Shown here in pieces: positions 33,591-45,700 of a DNA stretch of 64,000 bases. A program made the position numbers and the translations under genes. Position 1 is the stretch's first letter. The number at the start of each line of letters is the position of its first letter. The DNA is taken from assembly GCA_029224185.1 (NCBI GenBank), contig CM055191.1, forward strand, positions 19,853,760 through 19,917,759, written 5' to 3'. This stretch comes from Karalla daura (taxonomy: Eukaryota > Chordata > Actinopteri > Chaetodontiformes > Leiognathidae). Below the pieces are notes generated by a model. That model did no database searches, had not been told where the DNA came from, and was given only the letters and a program-made list of their open reading frames with translations.

Positions 33591-36500
33591 TTAAGGAGCA
33601 GGTGTGTGTCTCTCCTGTGAATTGTGGAAGGGTCTGTATATGGGGGGCTGCAGAGGGATGTCCTCATTCATGCTGCTAACTAACAAGTCCCTCAGGCCCA
33701 TACTGAAACCAGCAGTGTAGCAGACTAACAGCATTACCATGACAAAAGTCTGTGGTCGGATGCAGTATGATAAAGGCATGGTAGAGACAAAAAGACACCC
33801 CCTTATTTCACAGACTCGCACTGCAGGTCAGAATAAAGCTCTCCAAAGTGTCTGTGCTTTCATGATGTGATAAACCATGCCGGTACATCTTGCATGTCAG
33901 TCCCCAGGGAAACAGAGACAAAATGTTAGATGTCAAATAAATATCTGATGAAGGAGAATGTCTTCTCTTGAAGAATGTCTTCTCTTGAAGAATGTCTTTG
34001 TAAAAGCTCCTTCTGAGCTAGGCAATCAATGAGCATCCACAGAGGTCAGATGAGTTCAAGCACAGATCGTATTTTCTCCCTTGGTCCTTTTTAGTCAACC
34101 AATCAATTAATGGCTGAAACATTCGGTCCTAACAATGGAACACATTTACCACAATGGACCATATAACTAAATCAACCACAAGCAATTTTTACGCGAACAA
34201 TATCAGCATCAAACACTCCTGAGTCTTTTGTGCATCACATTCACAGCTCACTGACGGATAAGACTCAATGAGAAAGTTAGCTAGATTTATTTATTTATTA
34301 AAAGATAGATTTATTCTTTAGACCCTTTAGAGCATTATCCCAACTAGACATAAAACAGACAATATGAACAATATAAGAGAGAGAAAAGTAATTCTAGGCA
34401 GCTAATGGACATACTATAATCTGGTTGGTTGCATAAAAAGAATGGGAAGAACCTAAGTGTAACAGGTTTCATGGCCAACTATACAGGAATGGACACAATT
34501 CCAGGGCAGGTTGATTTTGATGGCGGGGGTTGTACTTTGGCTAGCTTGTTAGCACACCTGCTGACCAATCAAACAAATGATTTTCAAAACACATGCCAAA
34601 ATTTGCTCAGACTTCTCAATCAAACCAGCAATGGTTGGGTCTGTGGCATTGGCATACAAATCTTTGTACAAATATTAGTATAATGATTGTATGACAAAAT
34701 CTACATTTAGTGTTCAATAAATGTTCAATGGTCAGATCAGAATGCTCTTGGTAAAAGATCCTGCTTTTTTTCTGCCCTGTTGCCTCTTCCTCCCATCTGA
34801 ATCTAATGTCTTTTCAGTATGTGCGCTCATGTGTGCACAGGGCCTCCAATGCCAGGCACTTCTCTAGCCTGGCTGTCCAGGCCATGCACAATGGAGCCTG
34901 ACTCTCCAGCCCTGCTGTCCCCCTGTGGCCTAAAGAAGTCTCCCTGCAGGAGCAGAGAACCACCTCAGTATATGTCTGAGCCTGCCAGACTTTAAAAACC
35001 CTTCACAATCCCTTTCCTTTTTTTCTGTAATGCTCAATTGACTTAAGTATTAGTACACTGGAAGGCATGTGTTCATTTTTTCTTTGCTCTTTTACTCACA
35101 TACTCTTAGATAACCCAATCAGTTAGTCTGTCCTGATTGAAGCTACAGCATAAAATAGGCAAAATCAAAGATGCTGCAATTTCGTATAAGAAATAACACA
35201 TCACATTTATTTCCACTATATAAAAAACTGCGCTCTAATTCGATGATTCAAATCTTGGCACAGAAGAACTTATTCTCCAGCTACATGATTTTTATTGTAA
35301 CTTTGTTTTCTTGCAGTCTGATGAGAATATAAGATGCTACAATTATTAATGGCGCCATCAGACAACAGCAGTTGTTCAACACATTGCACACATCTTGTTT
35401 TATGAATGCTCTTAAAAAGGCACAGCTTTGTAATGTAATGTGTAATGTTGTACTAAAATAATGTACAGTAAAAAAAAAAGCTTTATCCTGTTGAATGTTT
35501 GGAATTTTTATGTTATGACAACACTAAAAAACACCATTATATCACCAACAGTGGGCGACTCGCATATGCATGCATGACTCCTGATGATTGATCATGGATG
35601 TGGTGAAAGAACAGAACAGAAGTGAATGGCAGAAAAAATAACAGAGGGCACAGAGTGAATAAACCAAACTAACCCTGGGGTCCAGAGGGGGCAGTCTCAT
35701 CTCCATGCTCTTCAGCCACTGCCTCAGTGCTCTGATTTGACCCCTGAATTCACACTGCCACTGACTCAAGCCATCCTCGTCCCTACTAAAAAAGAAATGA
35801 ACAAGACAAGGTGTGAAGTGTTATCCATTCATCCATGATCTTACCTGCTTTGGACCTTAGCGGTATAGTGAGGGTCACCTGGAGCCCATCCCAGCACAAA
35901 CAAGGCAAGGGCAGGGAATACACCTTGGACAGGTCACCAGTCCATGACAAACATACTATTCACTCCAGGAAATTTAGTCTTCAGTCATCCTAAATGCATG
36001 TTTTTGGACCATTGGGAAGAAGCCTGAATATCCAAAGAAAACCTATTTTGTAAGGCCACTCAATAAGACTCATTTTGACTGTGAATCAAACCTCAAAAAC
36101 CACTAAGTTGTTATTTGTATAGCTTTCATAGTAATGATTTTGCTTTATGCTCTGTCTTACTTTGATAAAATGATAAATTGAAATTCATATAATCTGTAAG
36201 TAAGTGTAACAGTCAGTGCAGCACAGAAAATTCATGTGTTTTGACAGAAAGAAAGAATTTCTACAAGAATGATAATTTCATTCACCGTTCTCATTAGTGA
36301 TTCTCCCTTTCTGTCTCCTAGGCTGGAACCTTAGTCATAATGTTTCAGGATGTTTTAGATTCTTAACACTGCTGCTCACTTCACAAATTAAAGTGTCTTT
36401 GTTCTGTTGCAGAACTGGACTCATCGGTCTATAAAGCTGATACAATGAGCAACTGTCATCATTTGAGTGTTGGTGGCCACTTCTCAAACTCAAAGACTTG

Positions 36501-38953
36501 GGTTACAGCATTTGCCTGCAATTTGGCAGTGTGTCTACATGTTATAAACTACAAGTAAGCCTACTCATGACACAATGTGTTTAAAAATTTCAGTTAGTCA
36601 AGGACACCAGACAGATATTTCTGTGGCTGTTGTGAATCTTTAGATTAGCATTAGCAACATTAGCATACCCATACCGCAGCTCCTGTGATGTGGGTGTTGG
36701 GGATCTTGCTAAAGAACTTCTTTTATCCTGTAAGAAATTGTCAAATGAAGAAAAAATACAAAATGAACCTTACACGAGCATGTAAGCTTACTTTATTTTA
36801 GTAGCTATTTGAATTGACATTCCATATTTCAACAGTTCGGGACTACATTTGTTTTTACATTGTATCCTCTGTGTGTTTACCTCTTGGCCTTCAGTGTCTG
36901 ACCGAGGAAGAGTTGTGAGGGAAAGGGTCATATCAGAGTAGTCAAGGGAGCTGACTGAAGAATTCGGGGAGGTGAAAGCCATGTGTCTTCTATTGGCAGG
37001 CTCTTCAACCAAATGCAGTGGCTAATGTTGATAGATAATGCACAATCAGTTTGCATGTGATATGACAGGTTTGGCTCATTAATCCATATGCGTACTGTAC
37101 ATGTAGTCCATTGGAGAGGTGATTTTTTTTTTTTTTATGATAGTCTAAATTCTTATTTAATGAGATAAAAAATATAATGGCTGAAGGATTTTGTGTAATC
37201 ATTGGTTTTCAGACCCTTATTAGTCTGACAAATTCTAACTTATTACAGTAAACTGAGATGTCAGAAGATGCATATCATGTTCATTTACAGGGTAAGAGCT
37301 AGACAAAGCAGCTGTGACCTGAAAGTAAGTCTAACACTGACCTCATGTGGTCAATGGCTGCACTTTCCAGGAAGTACTCCTCTATGGTAGGTAAAAGAGA
37401 CCTTTCATAACATTTTCATGTGGCTTGTAAAGTGTTAAACCCACTGAACAACAATTTATGTTTTTTATTTCTCACAATATTTGTATAGAATCAGTTGTTC
37501 CATGTTCGTTGTGCCCTAACATCATTGTGTTCTAAAACTGAGGAGAGATATTTAGTACTTTAATGTCTCTTAGGTGTTAGTCATTCATGTATGAAGGACA
37601 GAAGGGCCTCTTTAGAGCATATTTATTTACAACATAGTGTCATGTTCAGAACATACAACATAATCCACTCATTATTCAAAGCAAAATATGCCCAATAAGC
37701 AAAATGAATCTGTTAGTTTGTGATTTTATATGATGGTAAAGTTGAAATCAGCAGTGACATCTGCAGTTGTCTTTATTTTACACTATTATTTTCCCCAAAT
37801 ATCCTTTGTGAAGTTAATAAAACATGCAAGACAAATTCATAAAATATCAAAACTGGACAAAAACAAAATCAAAGAATTTACAGAAGAAAAACAATACAAA
37901 CAAAGATACAAACAAAAAAATCTTACTGTGATAAAATAACTGACAAAATAAAGCTTCAAGCTGTTTTTTTTTTCAGTTTGAAAAGAAAATCTGCGGCAAA
38001 CTGCCAAATTAAATGAGTCAATCAAATATCATACATACATTCATGCAATGTGGAGCTTTATGTCAGTTATTCATAGAAATCACTTTGGTTGGTCTGAATT
38101 TACAGAGACAGAGTTCAGAAAACAAATCAAAGAATTTATGTAATTATTTGCTGTGCTTACTGTAGGACAGTGAAATACAGACATACTGTTCATATTAGAA
38201 CAGTTTGAATTTCAGTAGATATGTTAAATATAGTCCAGGCATATGTGGATGCTTTGGGACTGCTTTTTCAAAACAACATATGACAACATAATTATCGCAA
38301 GCCATAAATATATGTAATTTAATGAATGAGAGTCATGAGTGTAGAGTGTTCCTAGAGTGGTATCCCAAGACGATGTCAGCTTGATTCAGGCTCAGTTTCC
38401 TTCAAATGGGATGTGATGGAAGAATGGACAAATTCATTGGCAGGTCTAGAAAGAAAAAATTAAAATAAATCAAAACATGCAGTGGAAAAAAAAAATCCAG
38501 GCATAAACTAAAACTGGGAAAAACTCTTTTTAACTACAGTGAATGAAATGATAATGGTAATGATAATGTTTTCAAATAAACATTGATATACTGTACCTCT
38601 GTGGCCATGCCTGAGAGAAATGGACTCACAAATCCATCCAAGTTGAAGGAGCTGCATGCTGTGGTCTGTCGAGTGTCTGTGCTCATTTGCTGGAGTCTGA
38701 TGTTCTGAGGCAACTGTCAAAAGCAACAAAACAAAAACAGAAATCCTCAAATTTGGAAATGAAATAGTTCATAAGTGTTACAGTAGCACCATAATTGTGT
38801 ATGGAATTGAGGAAATGGTATAAAATAAAAGGTCATCATGTAGAAACAAAACAAATGAAAAAATGCTAAAAACAAGTCATTGCAACTTACACAAACTGAA
38901 ATGACAGGAGGCGGGGTCTGTATAGGAGTGCAGGAAGTCAAGTCTGACATCAT
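33591..38953 (-). CDS. Candidate small gene: Ser-rich head, spectrin-like helix, possible C-terminal membrane anchor (unrecognised)
   Basis: Six phase-compatible exons: 38891-38953 (starts MMSDLTSCTP, A at -3, GTAAGT donor), 38597-38713 (LPQNIRLQQMSTD), 36881-37021 (PLHLVEEPANRRH, then SSVSSLDYSDMTLS), 36675-36727 (DKRSSLARSPTPTSQEL), 35674-35785 (DGLSQWQCEF, then ALRQWLKSMEMRLPPLDPR) and 33591-33749 (TFVMVMLLVCYTAG, then 35 residues to the stop). The direct join gives 214 residues. The 53-nt fourth exon ends in phase 2 and the fifth supplies exactly the missing base. The fifth exon looks like helix A of a spectrin repeat. The last encodes one hydrophobic segment and a short tail. I do not recognise the protein. 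Exons one to five could instead be alternative 5' exons of the downstream spectraplakin-tail gene, since the fifth also ends in phase 0. An extra exon near 34,943 is possible. Confidence 0.45.
35820..36040 (+). repeat. Teleost interspersed repeat
   Basis: Reads in order 'ccattcatccatgatctt', 'ggagcccatcccagcaca', 'atacaccttggacaggtc', 'accagtccatgac' and 'gcatgtttttggacc'. This is the least degenerate of the three related copies in the window. The family is common in teleost genomes and is the main repeat-based evidence for a fish source. Confidence 0.7.
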
Positions 38954-39159
38954 CTTGGAATTTGACAGGAACTTGTATGATGGTGAATATGAAGAATTCA
39001 AAACTTGGAGTGTACAAAACAATGCAAAAGTTGACTAAAGTTGACTAAACAAAAATGAGTGTAAGTAAATGATCATGACAAAGGTGGAAAACATGAAATA
39101 GTCCTTAGCAGTCTGCCTAATTTTAGCCCTGGCACTTATTTTGTTGACTTGTATTCCTG

Positions 39160-39165
39160 TTTATT
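39160..39165 (-). terminator. Candidate poly(A) signal of plectin
   Basis: AATAAA on the minus strand about 620 bases past the plectin stop codon. The interval 39,166-39,785 is AT-rich and non-coding, consistent with a short 3' UTR. The candidate small gene would start only about 200 bases further on. Confidence 0.4.
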
Positions 39166-39785
39166 TTTAGTGTCTCTTCTTCCTGGGTATATTATTAGGC
39201 AACATTTGACATGAAAACATAAAAAAAAAATGTCTATACAAACATTCAAAAATTTGAAGGCATCTATGTATTTTAGAATACGTTAAAAACAACTGGACTA
39301 AGTTGAAATACAGTATCTGATTATGCAGATCTGTCAAAAAAAGATAAGAAATAGAAACATTTTCTTGAGTTTCAAAGGAAAGGAGGAATACTGGAAAAAT
39401 ATTTCTGTTTGTCAAACATACAGTATATATTAGTTTCAGAAAGAACAAGTGTACAGGTTTTAAACAGGTGTAAAATTAAATCTGTTGAGTCACTTAAAAA
39501 TAGCAGAAATGCCATGCTTTGATTTCAAAAATATAAAGTGACCGAAAAAAAAAAGAATAAAATGTAAATTCCTAGCAATGCTTGGTTATGTATACATATA
39601 TGAAGCCCATATTTAGACATCTATTATGCAGGAAAGAAAGGAACAGCTTGGGCAATTCTTAGTGAGAATAAATAAATTATATTTTCTTTGCTATTGTAAC
39701 TCTTTATCCTGTGAGAAATGCAACTGTAAAGTGCATTAGTACTGTTGGTTCTTAAGCACACTATGTTAAAAGTAGAATTTGCTAA

Positions 39786-42700
39786 TTAGAATCTGCGACT
39801 GTAGCCAGTTGAAGAGGAGGTGAAGGAGGAGGATGAGAAGTTCATGCTGAAGCCAGAGCCAGCATCAAAGCTTCCTCTTCTGGACCCTGTTCGGGATCCA
39901 GTCCTTGAGCCAGTGCGGGAACCATAGGCAGATCCAGGGTTACTGGCGTTGTATGGACTGTAGACGCCTTTGCTGGACTGTGAAGATGCCTCCAGAAGCC
40001 TTAGGCTTGATCCTTCCTCAACCATGCTTTTGTCCATAGCATCTTTAAATGAAATCTTCAGCTTGGTTTTTGGGCATGTCAGATATTTGGAGTAAGCACC
40101 AGCATCCCTCAGTTTCTGGGCAGTACGGGCATCTATGGTGCCCTTCTTGATAGATTCATCAAGTGACACTCTGCCTTCAACATCTGGCTCAATGAGACCA
40201 CCAGTCAGATACTGCACTTCCAGGAAGCGCTGCCCAGCCTCATAATACAACCAGCCTTTCTTCAGAGCCTGAGAGGCAGACATCTTCACTTTAGTTCTGG
40301 GGTCTTCAAAACCATAGAATGCTTTTTGAGCCAGGTTGAGGCGATCAACCATGACTTTGTCCACAAGGCCTTTTTCTTGGGCATCAGTGACTGAGAATCT
40401 CTCCCCGGTTGTGGGGTCAATTATTCCTCCAGTGCAGGCTTGGGCTTCCAACAATCTCTGGCCTGTGATGTTGTCCACAAGGTTTCTGTGAATAGCCTCA
40501 GTGATAGACACCTTCTCCAGAGTGTCAATGTCTAGGATTCCAGCTATGGGACCAGTTTCTTCTGTGGGGTCATTCCATATAACAGCAGGTGCTTTAATAG
40601 AGGGGATGGGACTCATTGGTGAGGAGTAAGTGGAACCAGTGGTGGAGCCAATGGAGGATGACCGTGAGCGGAAGCCTCCCATGTTTCCTGAAAGCATGTC
40701 AGCAAACTCTGTGATGGACAGGTTTCCAGATCGGTACGTATCAAGGGCATTCTGATCAATAAGGCCTCGCATAATGGCATCATCAACATCATACTGTCTT
40801 CCTGACCTTCTGTCAATAATGACAGATTTAACAGTTCCATCTGAGGAGGTCATGGTAATTTCTTCCCATTCACACTCCTGCTCAGCCAGTTCCAAGTATG
40901 TTTGGTGGTCAATGAGTCCCTTCCTGTAGGCCTCATACACAGTCATTTCTTTGCCTGTCTCTGGGTCTACGATGACAACTCTGCGTTTACGAACTGAAGA
41001 TTTGGAGGAGGTCTTCCTTTCTCGTTTCTTTTCTTTCAGTAGCAGAAGCACCAGGCCAGTGTCTGGATCAGTGATGCACCTCTCCATGAGTTGGAGGTAG
41101 GTTAGGTTTTCTTCAGTGTTGGGATCAAAAAAGCCTTTGGTGTCATCAGAAGGATCTGTCAGGATCTCATTCATTTCCTCATCAAAGAAGCCACGCTTGT
41201 AGGCCACCTCAACTGGCAGACGGTGACTTTCTTCTGGGTCAATGATTCCACCAGTGGCAATCTGGGCTTCCAAGAGACGGATGCCATGGTCTTTGAGGAT
41301 GAGCCCCTTTTTCATGGCCTGGAACAGGGAGATGGTTTTTCCAGAATACGGATCTCTATATCCTGTCACTGCACGTTCAGCAGAGAGGAGTTTGTCTTTG
41401 AATTCAGGCCCTACAATTCCCATTCTAACTGCTTCACTGACAGTCAGTTTGAGATTTTTGATTGGATCAATGACGTATCCTGTGGATGCCTGGGCCTCAA
41501 GAAGTTCAAATGCAGTACCTGGCCTAATCATGTTCTTCTTCATGGCCTGGTAAATTGATAGACGCTCCTTTGTGGACTCTAAATATACCCCAGCGATGCA
41601 GCTTGTGCCTTCAAGGTACCGAGAAAGTCTAGTGCTAACCTCCTCCACTGAAATAAGTCCTTCATTGAGTTCAGTGACAGTCTGCTGGTCGATAATTTGT
41701 GAGCGGAGCAACTCCTCCATTGTGATCTGTTTCCTCAGACCTTTGAACATCAGCCTCTTGTCTCCCAGGGAAAGTAAGCGTAACCCTCCATCCAACTTGC
41801 ATCTCTTCAGTAGCTGTGCATACGACAGGTTTTCCTCAGTGACAGGGTCAACAAAGCCTTTGACACTGTCTGTCAGCCTTTCATTGGTTTCCTTGTTGAT
41901 GTAACCTCTTTGCATGGCAATGTCTGCAGGCAGGTGGAACTGGAATTCAGGATCAATAATGCCACCAGTAGCGGTTTGTGCCTCCAACATTTTCAGAGCA
42001 TAATCTTCTGGAACAAGGTCTTTTTTCATGGCCTGGAAAAGAGAAATTATTTTTCCACTGTATGGATCCTTGTATCCAGTAACGGCTCTCTCAGCTGATA
42101 GAAGTTTGTCATGGATCTCAGGGCCAACGATACCCTTACGAACGGCCTCATCAACTGTGAGTGTTTCATTTTTGACTGGATCAACAATGAATCCTGTAGC
42201 AGCTTGTGCTTCTAGGAGGCTGAGAGCTACTTCTGGCTTAATAAATCCTCTCTTCATTGCTTGGTAGATGCTCACCTTAGAGCTCGAGTCAGTTGTGACT
42301 CCTGCAACACATCCTGTGCCATAGAGATACTGTTTCACACTGGTCAACTCCATAATGTCACGGATGTTCCTCTTGCCTTGTTTAAGGAGGTTGTATGTCT
42401 CCAAGTCAATGATCCGGGCATTGTAGAGCTCCTCAATAGTTATTCTTCTCCTTATGGTCTGGTATGACAGTGGATTCTCATTTCTGATGATTTCTCTCTG
42501 CTCCATGATCTCAATAATAATGATGATCATACGCTCTTTGGTGATTTTACCTGAGCGATATTCATCCATGAGCTTCTGCCGCTCCTGCTCAGGAAGCAAA
42601 TTTGAGTTCATGACATCCCAGAGATTCATTGGTTTATCTGCAAGACCTTCAATGGGAATATCAATTTGAGTGTTGGTCAGATCACTCTGTGTCTGCTCCT

Positions 42701-45700
42701 CTGTGTAGAGATATGTCTTTTCAACAACAGTTGGAGACTGGGGCTTGGAGAGTGGGAGGATGTAGAGGCCTGTCTCTGGATCTCTTTGACACTTGTCTTT
42801 AAGCTGTCTGTAGGTGGTGCTTTCATCCGTTTCTGGATCTGAGAAAGCTTTGTTGTCTTCAGTTGGTTCAGAAAGGGTTTTAGCTATTTCCTTGCTGAAA
42901 ATGTTCTTCTGATATGCAACTTCAATTGGGACACGGTGGCTGTTTACAGGGTCAATGATTCCGCCACTAACCATTTGTGCTTCCAACAGTGGTGTGGCGT
43001 GTTCTTTTAAGATGAGATCTTTTTGCATTGCTTCAAAGAGGGAAATTTTGTTGCCAGTAAATGGATCCTTATAGCCGGTGACAGCTTTTTCTGCAGAGAG
43101 GAGTTTTTCATGTAGCTCAGGGCCAACAAGGCCTGATTTCACTGCATCATCTACTGACACACACTGGTTCATAACCGGATCTACAATGAACCCAGTTGCA
43201 GCCTGGGCCTCAAGAAGTGAAAGTCCTGTGTTGTGTCTGAGAAGCTTTTTCTTCATGGCCTGGTAGATGCTCATTTTCTCTTTTGATGGTCCTAGGTAGA
43301 TGCCAGCAATGCCCTCAGAGCCCTGGAGATATTTGCTGACACTGGGATTCTCACTGACTTGTTTAGGTGTAGTTTTTTCTTGTTGAAGAAGGTCAAAGGT
43401 TGGTTTGTCAATAATTTTGGAATCGTACAGGCAGCGTGCTGGGACAGGAGCCCTAAGTCCTTTGAAACAGGACTTTTCTTGTTTCTTGGCTTCTTTCTCA
43501 TCTACAATTGTGATAACAATCTTGATGAGCTTTTCAATTGTAAACTTTCCTGATCTAAACTGCCTTAGCAGGTCAAGCCTTTGCTCCTCGGTGAGATATT
43601 CAGAATTGATGATTTCCCATATGGTCATTTTCCTGCCCTTGAATAGTCCAGAGTCAAGCTCCACAGTTGCCTGAGTCATTGCCTCTTTTGTCTGAACTTC
43701 AGTAAAAAGTAGCTCCTCCTTTGCATTGACTGCTTCGTCAGAGAGAGGCAGCAACTTGAGACCAGTTTTCTTGTCAGTGACACATCTCTTAAAGAGCTCG
43801 GCATATGTGACATTTTCTTTTGTGTTAGGGTCAAAGAAGCATTTAGTTTCTTCAGTGGGGCTATTGAGAATCTGTTTCATCTCATCATCAAAGTAATTCC
43901 TCTTGCAGGCCACATCGTGAGGAATGTGATGGCTCTTTACTGGATCAATAATTCCCCCGGTAGTAAGCTGGGCATCCAACAGCCGAATTCCTTGGTCTTT
44001 AGGAATAAGGTCTTTTTTCATGGCCTGGAACAAAGATACTGTTTTTCCAGTGTAAGGATCCTTGTAGCCTGTAACAGCCCTCTCTGCAGACAGAAGCTTT
44101 TCATGAAGTTCAGGACCAACAACACCTGCTTTGACAGCTTCATCAACGGTGTACTTCTGATTCTTTATCGGGTCAACTACATAACCTGTTCCTGCTTGTG
44201 CTTCAAGCAGATTCAAAGCAGGCCCTGGTCTCATCATGTCTCTCTTCATGGCTTGGTAGAAGGACAATGTCTCCTTTGATGAATCTATCACTACACCTGC
44301 AATGCAGTCCGTACCATTCAAGGCTTTGTGGACAGGCTCCATTTCAGAAACCTCTTTGACTGTCTTATTGCCTTTGTGCAATTTATTATAAAGGTCTTTG
44401 TCAATGATTTTGGATTCCAGGAGCTCAGTGGCAGAGACAGGTGCTCTCAAACCATCAAATGTAATTTCATTCTTATTCTCTTTTTCCTGTGCCACAGTAA
44501 TCACAATTTTAATGATCTTTTCAATTGTGATTTTGCCTGTCCTGTATTGACGCAAGAGATCCTTTTTCTGTTCCTCAGTGAAGTATTCAGAATTGATTAT
44601 CTCCCAGATGGTGACAGTCTTTCCCTTGAATCTTCCAAATGGCACACACACAGTTGTCTTGCTGAACACATCCTTGGTCTCCTCCTCAGTGTACATACTT
44701 GAACACTGGGCAGCATTGTCTGTGATGGGCAGGAGTAGCAGACTAGTGTCAGGGTCTGTGGTGCATCTTGCCATGAGCTCGGAATATGTCAATGGCTCTT
44801 GAGTGCTTGGGTCAAAGTATCCTTTTGTGTCATCGGTAGGGTTTGCCATAATCTTGTTCATTTCAGCATCATATTGCCCTTGTTTACAGGCAATTTCATT
44901 GGGCACACGGTGACTATTTAAAGGGTCAATGATTCCACCAGTTGCATGCTGAGCCTCAAGGATTCTGATGGCATGATCATGTTCAATCAGGCCCTTCTTC
45001 ATAGCTTCAAAGACAGAGATCTTCCCACCAGTGTATGGATCTTTGTAGCCAATAACTGCCCTCTCAGCTGAAAGCATTTTGTTGTGCAGTTCAGGACCAA
45101 TCACACCTTCCTTCACAGCTTCATTAACAGACAGCTTCTGGTTCTTTATTGGGTCTAAAATGTAACCCGTGGCTGCCTGAGCTTCAAGAAGGATCAATGC
45201 TGTGCCTGGAGTAATCTTCTTCTCTTTCAGAGCTTGATAGATTGTAATTTTTTGATTGGATGGTGTCAAAACCCCAGCAATGCAGTTCTTTCCTTGAAGG
45301 ATTGTTTTTAATTTTTCAGTCTGGCTAAGCTCTTGTACAGTAGTTTTGCCCTTTTTCAGTTTGTCAAAATCTTTCTTGGATAAAAGACCAAGCTCATGTA
45401 GTCTGCTTGAAGGTACCTTATCACGAATGCCATCAAATGACAAGGGATCTGGTTTCTTCTCTGCATTATCTACCATATCACCAACATTTTGGCCATTGTA
45501 AACTTTCTTTGTTGTCTCAACTGTGGTAACATGAATTAAGTCTTCAGTTTGTTGGTCTTTCTGTGCTTCAAGCTGCTGCAGCTTCTCACGCAGTTTCTGG
45601 TTCTCCTCTGCAAGAATCCTTTCTTGCTCCAGTCTCTTTTTCTCCAGTTCCTTCATTTCTTTTTGTTTGTTTTCCATCTCTTTCTCTGCCTCTTTTTGTT

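Noticed and set aside
34429..34683. Plus-strand open frame of 84 codons
   Set aside because: No family resemblance, no splice context and a poor start context; probably chance.
34850..34943. Possible exon after a good acceptor (TGCTCCTGCAG) encoding GDFFRPQGDS and ending in a stop
   Set aside because: Open and phase-compatible, but low-complexity and unsupported by any donor or homology; mentioned only as an option for the small gene.
37342..37381. Possible extra exon encoding EYFLESAAIDHM between the second and third exons of the small candidate gene
   Set aside because: With its best donor (GTCAGT) it would shift the following exon out of frame; only a poor donor would keep phase.
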